From Tamarix chinensis (taxonomy: Eukaryota > Streptophyta > Magnoliopsida > Caryophyllales > Tamaricaceae), in NCBI GenBank assembly GCA_030549775.1, contig CM060174.1:51524707-51588706 (forward strand): 64,000 nt of DNA. The letters are read 5' to 3'. Positions 46,801 through 59,092 of this stretch are shown here, piece after piece (position 1 is the stretch's first letter; each line of letters starts with the position of its first letter). The notes beneath the pieces were generated by a model. It ran no database searches. It was not told where the DNA came from and saw only the letters and a program-made list of their open reading frames with translations. A program made the position numbers and the translations under genes.

Positions 46801-48471
46801 AACAGCTTGACTAGCAAGCCAATAAACTCCTAGCGAATGCTCAAATCGAGAATGTACCGCTCCTGGATAGACCATATATGCCATACCTGAAATGCTCCCC
46901 ACAAAAAGGACTTTATAACCTAGTTTAAATGGAAACGCATAATGGAAGGGGAAAAAAGTAGTATGAAGCAGAGCCAGATAAAAACAAAGCCATCAAGTTA
47001 TGCTGACAGATTGATAGTAAATCTAGAACCAACCATGTCAGTTCCCTTGCCTACAATGGCATACATATTGACCATGAAGAATACGACAGACAAATCCGCT
47101 GGACTAATACGAATGCAATAGAGTCATTGATTACATAGACATTATTTAACCACAAATAAGTTCAAGTCAAAGTCAGATATTCCACTAACCATAGATGTTA
47201 TACAATAGGACATGCTTTCATACCCCTAATGCCAATCAGAAATTATTTTAAAAGATCACAAAGACAAACCATGATAAAGTCTTGCTGATATATTATTTAG
47301 AAAATCAGTGGGGAGAAAAAGCTCTCAGCCTGGCCATAAACTTAAGGAAGTGTTCTTAAGAGGCTCACCAAGTTGCTTAAGGTCACGAAGCCTGCATATG
47401 CAGTAAATACAGAATCCAATAAGTCAATCTACAATAGAAATTGCAAAGGGAAGCCGTAAAAGCATAATATATAGAATACACTTGCCTCTGAAATTGTTCC
47501 GTGTCAATGAACTTCAAAGACAGCTGCAATAAAAAACAGAATAAGTTTGTTTCTCAAACATTTCACAGAATAAGATATGGTATCAAAATGAAGCCTGAAG
47601 TTTAAAAGTACCCTAACAATTACAAGAGGCAGGCCAATAATGATTTTTGTTGTATAAAGTAACAGTGGAATGGAGCAGCTCAAAATCAGGCAGTCTGTCT
47701 AAGATTCTAAAACACAAGTACCACTAAGATAAGCTGTCAACCAATGGTATATCCAGAGAAATATAGTATATAGTAATAAAGAACAAACAAAACGGACGAC
47801 ATCGTATTCCACAGGCGCTTCAGTAAGGGATTCAATTTCATCCTCTCTCTCTCTCTCTCCGCATCTTAAATGCTGAGTTTTCGTGTACTCTCAACAAGTT
47901 TCTTTAAACATACTCGAGAAACATGAACGGCTCTGTTTGAAAAATAAAAAATAAAAAATATCAACGAAATCCGGAGAAATCTGGAGACAACACGATGGAA
48001 GATCGATAAAGCAACTCCAGAGAACTCGCAATAGCATAAGTTACGCTAGCACAGACATAATGACGACTGAGCAGCCAAAGATTCGCTTAAAATGTTACAC
48101 CGACAACAGTTTCCATTGACACCTTCTATTTCCGGCACAGTAATGTTCGATAAATTCTCACACAGACGCACGCTCGCACGGGAACTAAACGCACAAGAAA
48201 GCGTGGTTAGAAAAACGGAAACTCGACTCTGTTTCCAGTCGTCTGACGAAAAGCAGCTCCACTCAATTATTCAGACCGCGGTGACCACAAGTTGACTATA
48301 AGGAAAACGAAAAATCCATCTGTAAAAGCAAAGCAAAAGGAGAGACGAATGGAGTACCGGATCAAGATAGATGTTGCCATGAACATTATCGAGCACCTGC
48401 TTCGATGATCGCCTGTCGTACATCAATAAGGGCTTGAATTTCGGCATGAATTCGCTGCTACACTCTCCCAT
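43840..48471 (-). CDS. VEN4: HD-domain dNTP triphosphohydrolase (SAMHD1/VENOSA4 family)
   Basis: Intact gene of 19 exons giving 471 residues, close to the length of Arabidopsis VEN4. The family hydrolyses dNTPs to nucleoside and triphosphate and controls dNTP pools. Exons: 48358-48471, 47486-47523, 47369-47391, 46780-46886, 46646-46697, 46277-46361, 45971-46061, 45809-45847, 45642-45709, 45481-45543, 45328-45383, 45174-45247, 44975-45067, 44783-44884, 44612-44692, 44438-44529, 44249-44264, 44039-44149, 43840-43950. All phases match with no stop. Metal-site residues are present: H75 in RFEHSLG, H115-D116 in LLHDVGHGPFSH, and D208 in FDYIARD. The C-terminus ends in KKKRRVLRF, a possible nuclear signal. 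Intron 2 is GC-AG; exons 3 (23 nt) and 17 (16 nt) are micro-exons. The start is the first ATG of the frame (MGECSSEFMPKF). No transposon interrupts the coding sequence. Confidence 0.95.
46428..46635. mobile_element. Stowaway-like MITE in intron 5 of VEN4
   Basis: Ends GCTCCCTTCTCC and GGGATAGAGGGAGC are inverted and resemble the CTCCCTCCGTCCCA termini of Stowaway (Tc1/mariner) MITEs. It is about 208 bp long. The expected TA duplications read TG and CA, so they are either mutated or the ends are off by a base. Its right end lies 10 bp from the 5' splice site of intron 5. Confidence 0.7.
47842..47860. repeat. (CT)n microsatellite in intron 1 of VEN4
   Basis: A short CT run within the largest intron (47524-48357); nothing else was recognised in that intron. 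Confidence 0.8.
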
Positions 48472-48830
48472 ACTCTGGTTGGGTAAGATAGTGAAACCGA
48501 AAGTTATAGTGCGGATAGGAGGAAATTGGAAATGCGAATAGTTGCGTGCGTAGTTGATGATGGTGATGCTACCAAAGAGAATAAGAATCGGTTCTAGTTA
48601 TTCGCCTTTGCAGACGCGGGGGTCTGCACTTAAAGATTCACTTACGTTTTAAAAACGTTAAACTTGTTTTGGAGCAATTAAAAACTTTATTTAAGCTAAC
48701 TGCAACGCCGGATTAATTATGTGCTAATTAGTAAACAACGGTGGAACTGCGGGAAGAGTCACAACGTACATGGGATTTAAGTTACAATCGAAAACGGACA
48801 GATGATTAGCTATGCAAAGACGATCGGCGT
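48472..48830 (-). promoter_or_regulatory. 5' flank and probable promoter of VEN4
   Basis: The sequence between the start codon and the next element. No clear TATA box was seen, as is common for housekeeping-type plant genes. The promoter role is inferred from position. Confidence 0.4.
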
Positions 48831-49561
48831 TAGGTTAGGGCTGCTCATGTTATCTGATATCTGCTTATTTAATCCGATATCCAAAGCGATTCGATCCGAA
48901 AAAATAAATAACCGATCCGATTTTTTTTTTCAAATCAAATATCCGATCCGGTCAACGAAAATTCAAACAAATCAAATATCCGATCCGACAAATACAAATA
49001 ATATCCGATCCGAAGAAAAATATTTATACATTTTTTTATAATTTTTTATTTTATATATAATTGTATATAAATAAATTTATATATGTCTTTGTATAATTTT
49101 TACTTACTTTATTTATTATTTGAGGAAAATTTTAATTTAATTGAAATTATATTTTTAATACAATCCCTTTTTAGATATTTATAAAAATAAAAATAAAAAT
49201 ACTCTGCATACCGATAGACTTCATCCACTCCTTTCTTATTTTAGTTTTAACATTGGATATTTGTTGAGTAAGTCGGATATTTGCTAAGCGAATCGGATAT
49301 TTACTCAGCATTCGCTCAACAAATCGGATAATATGAAATATATTTGTCATTTGATAATTTTTTATATTTGAAATTGTATTCGGCTAATATTGGTTATATT
49401 TGATATCCGATGATATCCGATCCGAAAATTCAAATATCCGATCTTCCGGATATCCGAAGTTTCAAATCAAATATCAAATATCATTTTTAGATATCTGAAA
49501 TTTCAAATATCCGACAATCAAATATCCGAAATATCGGATATTTGAACCGTGAACAACCCTA
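48831..49561. mobile_element. Non-autonomous hAT-like element made of ATCCGA words
   Basis: Ends TAGGGCTGCTCATG (from 48836, preceded by TAGGT) and the complement of TAGGGTTGTTCACG at 49561 are inverted. Flanks ATCGGCGT (48823-48830) and ATCGGCAC (49562-49569) share six of eight bases, as for an old hAT duplication. The interior is AT-rich and packed with ATCCGA, ATATCCGA and TCGGATATTT words in both orientations. No coding. It lies about 360 bp upstream of VEN4. Confidence 0.7.
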
Positions 49562-49809
49562 ATCGGCACAATGGCAAGTAGACCCCAGAGTTAAGATCAA
49601 GTGAGAAATGAAAAAAAAAATACTAAATATATGGCCCAACTGAAAGACAACAGACTGGTTCCTTCTTATTCTGTGCGGTTCGGCGCTCATTAATGGCAAA
49701 AAGGTAACTTTAGCTTCTTCTTATGTATTGAATCAAAGTCATAAATGTAATTAGAAAACATAAAATGCTATTGTTGACGCGGATCTACTAGAGAAAATGA
49801 TGAGATTTA

Positions 49810-50048
49810 GTGTTAGTTTGGTTAGAGGGTAATAGAGGTAGAAAAATTACACCTATATTTTATATACCTTATATAATTTAGTTAAAATTAAATATTATTA
49901 TTCTAATAAATACCCATTTTAGATATCAATTCGATCTAAAATGGATATTTTATTAAAAACATATTTGCTATTATTAAATACTTAATATGAAAAACATAAA
50001 ATAGGGGGAATTTTTTCTACCCCTATTACTCCTGTACCAAACGAGTCC
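49810..50048. mobile_element. Tourist-like (PIF/Harbinger) MITE
   Basis: A 239-bp element with inverted ends: GTGTTAGTTTGGTTAGAG on the left and the complement of GGACTCGTTTGGTACAGG on the right, extending over about 40 bp (GTAATAGRGGTAGAAAAA). TTA flanks both sides (49807-49809 and 50049-50051), the duplication typical of this group. Confidence 0.85.
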
Positions 50049-50051
50049 TTA

Positions 50052-50279
50052 ATGATTGGAGAAAGAAAGGTTTTTGGTTCGATGGTGATGAAATAAAGAA
50101 GAGGCTATGAATCTTCAAATAATATTCAACAAGAACTCAATAAGGAATCAAACTTTGATTGTCTCCTATTAAACACATTCAAAGGATACTAGTAATGAAC
50201 ACATACAGTAATCTTAGGTAATAACAATCACTCACAAAGAAAGATAACCAAGTAATTCACATGTATTATTTTTAAATTC
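50052..50279. other. AT-rich spacer, nothing recognised
   Basis: No gene, repeat boundary or motif was seen. Confidence 0.4.
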
Positions 50280-51890
50280 ATCGGATTTGTTCCATTTGTT
50301 ACCGTGATGTCTTCCCCCCAAATTTGGCCAAAGCTAACGTAGCCCACACCACCCCTTTGGTCACTTTCACTATTGCACCTCCCCTACTTTCAGCCTCCTT
50401 TGTTGTTTCCCTGCCACTATAGCAATGTCAGCTTGTGTCATTGTCATCACTTAGCTTCGGCACTTGTTGTCGTTCTTTCCTCTTTTGTTACACAAACTTT
50501 ACCAACCACACATTTGAGCCTTATTTTGGTTTTACTCCAATCATTTCACTCTTTATCACCTTAAATTTTCCTTAATCATATCATTAATTTTTAATGGTAT
50601 TTTATTAATTTCTCTTAGGTGACTTTTTAGGGATTTTGGATCAGGTGGGATAAGATACATGCTGAGAAACCAGTGCCTTTTTTTATAAGCATGCTAGTCA
50701 TTTTGTAGGATTTTTGTATTAAATGTCTTGTATGATGATGTGTATTATCATGTTACTATTACTATATTGTTAAATGCATATTATTAATGTCATGATATAG
50801 GAATATGATATTATATAATGAAAAATGAGTAAGATGAGGAGCATGCAATATTATATAATAAGTATTATGTGGAAACCCCTAAGTAAGTTTTTATGATATA
50901 TGGTGTTCTTATATGGATTTGATCTAGTGTGATAAATGGGGGAAAATGTATATTTAATATGCATGGTGATAACTAGAGGATTTGAAAATATTGATATCGA
51001 ACATATAAGGTTTTCATGAAAGAAAGACTTTTGGTTACCTTTAAGTGTGTTTTGGTCAATAATGGTTAATATGAAATTTTTGACATTTTAATGTGTTAGA
51101 TGATTCAGAATATGTTAAGGTGTTTTATGGATTCATTCTTAGATTCAATTATGTTTTGTACCTATCAAATAAAATCATGAATAAAAAGATTAATCATTTA
51201 AAAAGAAATATCTTGTGAGTCAGGTTGAGGTGTTTTATTGGTTCATTCCACCGAATAATAATAATGGCTCCGATGTATTTTTCCTTGAGAGGTTTATCAC
51301 TCCTTACATCGAATTATGAACAGTAGGGCTCTAAACTCGACGTGAATGAGAATATGACTTAAGAGAATGTAATTAATGAATAAGGCATTAATTATTTAAA
51401 GTAAAATATTGTGTGAGTTAGGACTGAGGTATTGTGTCAATTCCACTAGACGATAATAGTGGCTTAGGTGTATTTTTCTCTGAAAGGTGTTTTAGACCAT
51501 TCTACCAGTTTAAAAATGGTGGTTAGGATCATGTTGTCTTAGTATATTTTAGATCCATTCCACTTGACAATAATAGTGGTTTAGGTGTGTTGTTCCTAAG
51601 AGGTATTTCAGTCTTTTCTACATGATTAAGAATATTAGTATCCCTAAACTCAACATAAATAAAAGAATGAAATATCTTATATCTAATATTGAGAGTTAGA
51701 CTAATAATTACCTTGCATTGTTTTATGGATGTCACTTGTGTGCTTACCTTCCTTTGTGAATGCATATAATTATATGTATCCCTTACTCAATTGTATTGTC
51801 ACCTTACTTAGTATGTAGCATACCAACCATCCTTTTTCATGGGCGACAGTTATTCCCATGAGAAAATGACCTAAATGTCGATGTGCAGGT
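50280..51890 (+). mobile_element. LTR C, part 1 (long-LTR family, decayed)
   Basis: No coding. A CT-rich block (50300-50560) is followed by several TATAATAGTGG-type boxes (51240-51570, such as TTCCACTAGACGATAATAG) and the stem-loop block CTTACTTAGTATGTAGCATAC (51810) ending GATGTGCAG|GT. Homology of layout to the A-type LTRs is clear though sequence similarity is low. It is interrupted by solo LTR A3 and continues at 56587. Confidence 0.6.
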
Positions 51891-53893
51891 TGAAATGCCC
51901 TAAAATTTTCTAATTTAAAAATCATATTTAAATAAGATTTTCTTATGAAAAATAATTAAATACATTATTTTTATTAAAGTAAAATAAAATTTATTTGGGC
52001 AAATCAAGAGAAATCTTATAAATATTTTAATTAGGGTGAAATTTGGGTATTTTAGCTAATTAAGGATTTTATTTTGAAAATTAATAAAATAAATTATTTT
52101 ATTTAAAGTAAGAAGGATAAAATAGTTTCAAATTAATATTAATTTTATAAATAATTTAAATAAAGAAAATTAGGGTGTTTTGCTAAGTAAAATGGGATTT
52201 ATGGAAAATCTTTTAAAAAAATCCTAATTTAACCTAAAAAGGGATTTAAATATTATTTTATTTAAATATTAATATTTTTAAATATCCTAAATATTCAGAT
52301 TAATTTAATTGGCCCTAATCTAATTATTTTTCCTTTTTCCCTTTTCCTTTTTCTTTTTCTTTCTTCCTTTTTCCTTTCTTTTTCTTTCTTTTTTTCTCTT
52401 TTTCTTCCTTACCTTTACCCGATTTGGGCCTGTCACCGTCGGCCCAAACCTTTCTTTCCTTCCCTTCGGCCCGGCCCAGCCCGCACGACCACCCCTATTT
52501 CCTTTCCCCTTAACGCCGCGTTTTGTGTTTTATTATCCCTAGGCGATGCGTTTCACTCCTGCCGTTTTAATGACCGCGCTCGGACCGCCCGGTCTCCTTC
52601 CTTTTTCTTTCTTCCCAGCCGCTCGATCCAACCCCCTTTCTTCTTCCTCCCGTTCAACGCCACCGACCTGCAACTCACCGCCGCCCGCCCTGGTTTTTCG
52701 TCGGCAATCTCACCCGATTTGACCGGCCGTTCTCCTTCCTCTCTCTTCCCCCTAACTCTCTGGCCCTTCTCGCCCAACTAACCTCCTCTGTCCTCGCATT
52801 TTCCCTCTCCTTTCCCAGCGCACCCATCCCTTGAAAGTTGTTGCCACCGGCCAACCTCGCCGTTAGCAACCCTAACCCTACTTTCCTTACCCCGTAGCCG
52901 ACCCACAAAACCCTAATCTACCTTCTAAAAAATCTATAAATACCCTCGTAACCTACCTTGTATCGAGCCTTTAACTCCTACCCAGAATTTCCCGTCCTTG
53001 CCACCGCCGCCCCTTTAGACGCCTCGTCCGCCGCCTCCGGCCAACACTGTTGCCCGTTCTGGCCACCAAACTCTTCCTTGCTCCACCTTCTAACTAACTA
53101 AGTCTCTCTTATCCCTCGATTATTCCTACAGGAGCCATCCCGGCTGTGCGAAGTTCTCTTCTCGACCAACCTATTTTTCCACCTCCGCCACCCTTTGCGC
53201 CACCATTAGCCACCTCTTCTGCCGCTTCCACTGATTATTTCTCCTCCCATTCTCTTTTGCAGAACCTCCTCTGTCTTCCCCTACCTTTCTTTTCCTCTTT
53301 CTCCCTCTCCTCCTCTCTCTTTCTTCTTCTCTCCTATTCGACCACCACCGCCGCCGCCATGAGCCTCCGCCTTTGGCTGCACCACCACCTCAATTTTGTT
53401 CCTCTCCTTCTGGGCAACCATAAACACCCCATCTCCCACCTCCATTTTGCCTCTCCTTTTCCCAGCATTTAACTTTCCCCTCTTCCTTCTCTTTTTCCGG
53501 CCACCACCGTCGCTTCCATGCACCACCGTTGGTGCTACCTATCCCCGCCAGCCTAAGGTTGAACCATAGACCCTCTCAACCCTTTTCCCTATTTTTACAA
53601 GCCTTAAATTATTTTATTTCAATTATTCTAATATAAATCCTATTATTATTATTATTATTATTTCCATTTTTAATATGTATTATTATTGTTTTTATTATTA
53701 TTATGTTGAGGGTCGAAGCCCTATTGTATTTTTAATTTGACTTTATTATTATTCTTCTTATTATTTCTATTATTACTATTATTAATATTAATATGTTATT
53801 ATTATTATAATTATAATTATTTTTTTACGATTTCGAATTACTATTATTATTATTTCATTATTAATGTCACAACTACTTTACTATTATTTTTTC

Positions 53894-53926
<33 letters not shown>

Positions 53927-54191
53927 TAAATTTGGTTATTTAATTTACAAATAATATTATTATTATCATTTTGGTAAAGGGGTTGAAGCCCTTATTTCAC
54001 TTTGTTTTTGAGTAATGCCTTTTTATGATTATTGTTACTATTTTTATTATTCTTGTTAATATTAATATTGATATTATTTTTGGTATTTTTGTTATTATTA
54101 TTTTATCAAAAGCCTAGTCTTATATTAAGTTAGTGTTTAATAGTATTTTTTGATAGGAGGGAGTCTAATTTTAGCTTTTCCCTCATAATAG

Positions 54192-54253
54192 GTGAGACCA
54201 ATCAAAGCCCTAAGGAGGCGTAGGAGCGTGCTCCAAGACCGGTGTCGTTTTAG
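54192..54253 (+). other. 62-nt exon-like module in LTR A3
   Basis: Bounded by TCATAATAG and GTAAGGGG, with the palindrome-like GGAGCGTGCTCC. Its length equals that of A1 and A2 despite strong divergence outside. Confidence 0.45.
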
Positions 54254-54539
54254 GTAAGGGGTGCTAAGGCCGTTTGTGTGCTTATATGCATTATGTGTTT
54301 TGCATGCTATATATCCTATGTTTATCATTATTAATTATGTTGTACATAGTATGATGTGGAGTTGAAGTATGTTTTTGTGTGTTTATATGGCATGTGTTTT
54401 ATGTATATGTGATTATATGTGTTGTGACCCTGTAAGACATGCAAGTGAGGATGTTGGTGTGGTTGTGTGGGGGAAAGGATGCAAAAGGAGAATGGGAGAA
54501 AGAAGTTGACCGAGGGATGTAAGTTGACCTAAGTATATT

Positions 54540-54960
54540 AATGATTCATGAGTGGAAGAATAAAGTAGAAAATTTAAGGTTTCGTGTGGGAGTATATAAT
54601 TTATGGTTTTGTATGGGAGAATATAAGTTATGGTTTTATTTAGGAGAATCTAATTTATAGTTTTGTGTGGGAGGATTTAATACAAGGTTTTGTATGGATG
54701 AATATTTGGTTTTATATGGTTGGAAATTAGGGTTTGGTATGGATGAATCCTTGGGTTTTATATGGTTTAAATCTAGGGTTTGGTATGGATGAATCTTTGG
54801 TTGTGTATGGATTGAATATAAGGTTTTGTATGGAGGAATCTAGGGTTTTAATCATATGGAAGAATCTAGGGTTACATGGTTGAATTTAGGGTTTCACGTG
54901 GGATTTTATGGTTTGCATGAAAATTTTCAAAGGTTTGCATGGGGAGGTTAATGTCTGCAT
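54540..54960. repeat. Minisatellite in LTR A3 (GGTTTTGTATGGAGGAATCT units)
   Basis: Degenerate units of about 30 bp built on GGTTTTGTATGGATGAATC. It occupies the same place as the TATGGTGGTATTA array of A1 and A2, but the unit is different. Confidence 0.8.
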
Positions 54961-56586
54961 GGGTATGAAATTTACGTGTGGAAAGTTGATTTGGGATGTA
55001 AGGAAGGTAATGTAAGTGTTGTTTGGGTGTTTGAACACTTGGGATGAAAAATGGTACGTAGGACATTATAAGGGTATGGAGGAGACTGAATTAGGGTTTG
55101 GAGTGATTAACTATGGGTTGTTGTGATTAACTAGGGTTGGAGTGGATACTTGTGGTTTGTTGTGATTAACTAAGGTTTGGAATGGCTAATTATGGTTTTT
55201 ATGGTTAAATAGGGTTTGGAGTGGTTAACTATGGGTTGTTGTGGTTGATTAGGGTTTGGTATGGTTGCTTAGGGTTTTTGTTGTATCATGTGTACTTGGT
55301 GATTAAAGTGTAATTATGAGGATGGTATTTATGAGTTGAGGTATGTGGGGTGTTAAATGATTTGGGTTGTGTGAGGTGGAGTAAGATGGGACACTGAGGT
55401 CTAAATTAGGGTTTCGGGATAAAACCTTATAGTGAGATGTGGAGTGGATTTGGAGGATATGTGTTAAAGGAGTGATTCATGCATGTCTAGGGTTAAAATT
55501 TTCTGAATAATATACATAAAACATTAATCATTTAAATTGGAAGATTGTTGAGACGGGCCCAGACCGGTCCATCAGCGAATAATAGTGGTTAGGGCATGAT
55601 GCCCTATGTATTTCCGGTCCACCAGCTATAATAGTGGTCAGGCTTTGTACTTGTGCGTTTTTGATCCACCAGCTATAATAGTGGGGGATCCCGTACTCAA
55701 CAAAACTAAACATATTTGTGCCAAGACATGGGAAAGACATTAAGTACTTACAGTGGAACACCGTGCGAGAAGGGGCCAGACTGGTCCACTAGCGAATAAT
55801 AGTGGTCAGGAGCTTTATGCCCTATGCGTTTCTGGTCCACCGGCTATAATAGTGGTTAGGGCATGATGCCCTATGTATTTCCGGTCCACCGGCTATAATA
55901 GTGGGGTTCCCGTACTCGCATGGACTTAATAAAAAGTATAGTGTGAAATGAGTTCTGATCAGAGATTAATTTAAAAATTAATCCGGACTATAAATGGGCC
56001 TTATATATTTTTACCTGGATGGTCATATACATTTATGTTAACCTGATTATGATCTTTTATTCTTATGCATGGTTTATGTGCTTATGTGTTGGCCTTAGTG
56101 CTCGGTTACCTTACTCAGTACATAGCGTACTGATCGCCATTTTCATGGGTGCTGCTCATTCCCACAAGTAGTAGGCCCTTTTGATTTGTGTAGGTGGGCG
56201 AGACATCAGTTGGGGATGAGTGTTGAGCATGTTTGGCTCGAAGTTCGAGAGAGTTGTGGCCATATTTCAGTGTTTTATGTGATTCTATTTCCTTTTGTTA
56301 ATCTTTTATCGGTTGTAAGCTATTTCTCTTTTTAATTTGAATAATAATTCTTTATGCGTACTCTTACTTTTGTTTTACAACAGTTTAATGCTTATTTGGA
56401 ATTTGGATTGTATTGATTTATAATTGATTATTTCTTTTCTTTAGCCTTAGTACTTAGTACTGGAACGGTCGGAGAGAACGGTTCGGTACTAAGTGTGGCG
56501 GTAACATTCCCAGAATTCACAGGTTTTAAGTATTTCTATTTTAATTACTTCCGCTTAAAAAAAGTAGTGAATTTTGGGGTGTTACA

Positions 56587-56690
56587 TAGGTTGATGAGGA
56601 CCTAGTGGATGATTTTGCAGCCTATGATGCTTTTATATAGGGCAATGTGACTTTCTATATTACTATTATTGGGCGTAGAGTCAGTGGAAT
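56587..56690 (+). mobile_element. LTR C, part 2
   Basis: A short continuation of LTR C after solo LTR A3 (GTTGATGAGGACCTAGTGG). It ends near 56690, where sequence in the opposite orientation begins. Confidence 0.4.
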
Positions 56691-58955
56691 GGACTCAACA
56701 CCTCCTAGGAAAACATGCTCCTGTATACTATTATTAAGCTAATGGAACAAACTAAACACCTCAGTCCTAACTCAACTGATCTTTATGCTATTATTCAAGT
56801 GATTAATATCTTATTTATGGACATTTATCTCAAGATCACCATGCACACACACATGTATATTAAAGGCACATAATCCAACTCAACATAATCATTCAAGCAC
56901 GTAAAGCACAACCACATGATTATTAGGACATTCTCTAAGGAGAAAGGTCATATATCCCCTAAGAAACCTTAATTTCATAAGATAAGCATAACTTATTCTA
57001 TAATACTCATTTAATCGTCAATTTTATCTTACCTTCCTATAATATTATTGTGGAAAATATATCCAAAAATTACATTCTAATTCCAATATATTACACATGT
57101 GATAAGAATCGGTCTCTAGGGTTAATAATTTCAAAATCCTTACAAGATCCTAATTTCATAAGTTAGATATAACATTTTCCATAATACTAATATAACCAAC
57201 AATTTTATTACAAATTCCTAAAATATTATTTTAACATCATATCTAAAAATTGAGGTCTAACTATAACATTTTATACATGCGATAATAACCCTGCCTCTAA
57301 GGTTAGTATTCCCAAGTCAAGCCATTTTTCTCATTTTATTGGACTTAGACCACTTGTAATTGCTCCAAGTATCCTACATAACATAGTTAGTGTACTTTAA
57401 ACCCATTAACATATTAAAGTACCAAATATTCATGTTGTACCCATATTGACCCAAAATACTATTAAGATAGTTAATATACCCATATTCTCACAACACCCTA
57501 CAAGTCTGATATTATCAATTATAAACTTTCAATATATAAAATCATGAAACAACTTAAGTACATTCATTTAACACTATCCATACTCAATAAAAAAAAATTA
57601 ATATACAATAGGTCATGGAAATACAATTAGGGTTTCAAAATGAGACTTATCGCAATAATAACATATAAAGCTCATGATCTTCACATTTTACTCACTTTTC
57701 ATAGACTTTATACCACATCATCATACAACAACATTATAAAAATGGAATTATCATCATAATAATACCAACCATGATGTTTCACAAAAAAAATACATATAGC
57801 ATTCAAAAACCTTAACCATGACATGTATCCTTACCTAAAACATCCCTGATCTCTAAGCATGTTTAACCCCAAGACTCATCCTCTGAAACCAATACAAAAT
57901 CAATTAAGAATCAAGAATAATACATCATTAAAAATTAAGAAAACAACCAAGTAAAGATAAGGTAAAGGAGGGTAGGAAAATGGAGCAAAACTAAAGCAAC
58001 AAAGCTGAAAGACAAGTGTGGTAAAACTTAAACTAGCTACAAAAAATTTTTATGCAGAAAGGTAAGGTGAAACATGAGAGACACATGCAACTAGGGGTTA
58101 CTATTTTTGGTCCTTGGGTTAATGGTTGGGTGTGGCATGAAGAGGTAAATTTTCTAGGGGTGGTGTAGTGTGGGTCGGTAGTTTACTTGTGAGGTGTTGA
58201 ATGCATAAGGTTGACACAACTTAGGTTTAGCTACATGAGGTTTTTATGCTGCAAATTTCAAGTTACATGAGGTTATATAAACTATATAGAGCTTTATTGG
58301 AAGAAAAATGGCAGATGATGACTAACAAAGGATAAACAAATTAAAGGAAGGAAGAGGAAGTCAAGGGAAAGTTTATGCCAAGTGCCAAGTGAAGTAAGTA
58401 GTGGATAGAATGGGGTATTTATAATGGGAAGGGTAAGGGTGAAAATGGGAAAAATGGTTGATGATGCAAGGTTAAGGAGGCATTATTTAGTTATTCCATG
58501 TGGCACAGATAAGAAAAGAAGGGACATGGCATAATGGTGTTAGCTAATGGTTGTGGGCTAGGTTGTAAGAGTAGGTGTAGGAGGAAAATGTTAGGAGGGG
58601 AAAACCATGTGGGAGGAGGAGGCTTAGCTTGAAGAGGAAGGAGGAGAAGGCCAATTGAGATACCATGAGAAGGGGAAAAAATGAAAAAGGAGAAAGAAAA
58701 AGTGAAAAGAAAAAAGGAATTTAGGGTTGTGATTAGAAATAGGTTTAATCTAAGATTAAAGAATTAGGAAAATTTTCATTTATCAACCATCTAAGGTTAA
58801 AGTTAGGTTAAAATATTAATTACCCCAAATTAAGATTAGGATTAAGTTTAGATTCAGGATTAAATAATTAGGGTAAAATAAAAATATCAATTACCTGAGA
58901 TTAGGATTATGTAAAAATATTAATTACTTAAGATAAGGATTATATAAAATTTTAG
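56691..58955 (-). mobile_element. LTR fragment D, minus strand
   Basis: No coding. On the minus strand it starts near 58955 with ATAATACCTAAAATTTTATA, like the A-type LTR start. A pyrimidine-rich block follows (purine-rich on the plus strand, 58560-58720), then AT-rich sequence, and box words such as TTGTTCCATTAGCTTAATAA near 56745. Its 3' end is truncated near 56690. Confidence 0.5.
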
Positions 58956-59092
58956 GTATTATGCCACACTTGCGTGATTTCATATGCAAAATGATAATTA
59001 TACTTTCAATTGAGGAAGATGGATTAATTTTCAATTTTACATCTCCATAAATCATCTCTCATGGTATTGGCATCTTCTTGTCTATAATCATT
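58956..59092. other. Short stretch before a polypurine tract, possible Copia interior
   Basis: No domain is readable. By position it would be the 3' end of the internal region of the Copia-type element whose polypurine tract follows. Confidence 0.3.

Larger units (their letters stand above)
51891..56586 (+). mobile_element. Solo LTR A3, 4.7 kb
   Basis: It starts TGAAATGCCCTAAAATTTTC and ends TTTGGGGTGTTACA. Flanks CAGGT (51886-51890) and TAGGT (56587-56591) differ by one C-to-T change. It is more diverged than A1 and A2 but has the same order: pyrimidine block 52320-53570 with GCCGCGTTTTG boxes at 52512, TATA box at 52935, TTA tracts 53640-54100, exon-like module 54192-54253, minisatellite 54540-54960 with a different unit, two blocks of TATAATAGTGG boxes 55552-55905, stem-loop block 56105-56193 and a terminal hairpin 56452-56494. 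There is no internal region. Confidence 0.9.

Noticed and set aside
48092..48295. 67-codon plus-strand frame in intron 1 region
   Set aside because: Lies in VEN4 intron 1, no domain, no sign of expression signals.
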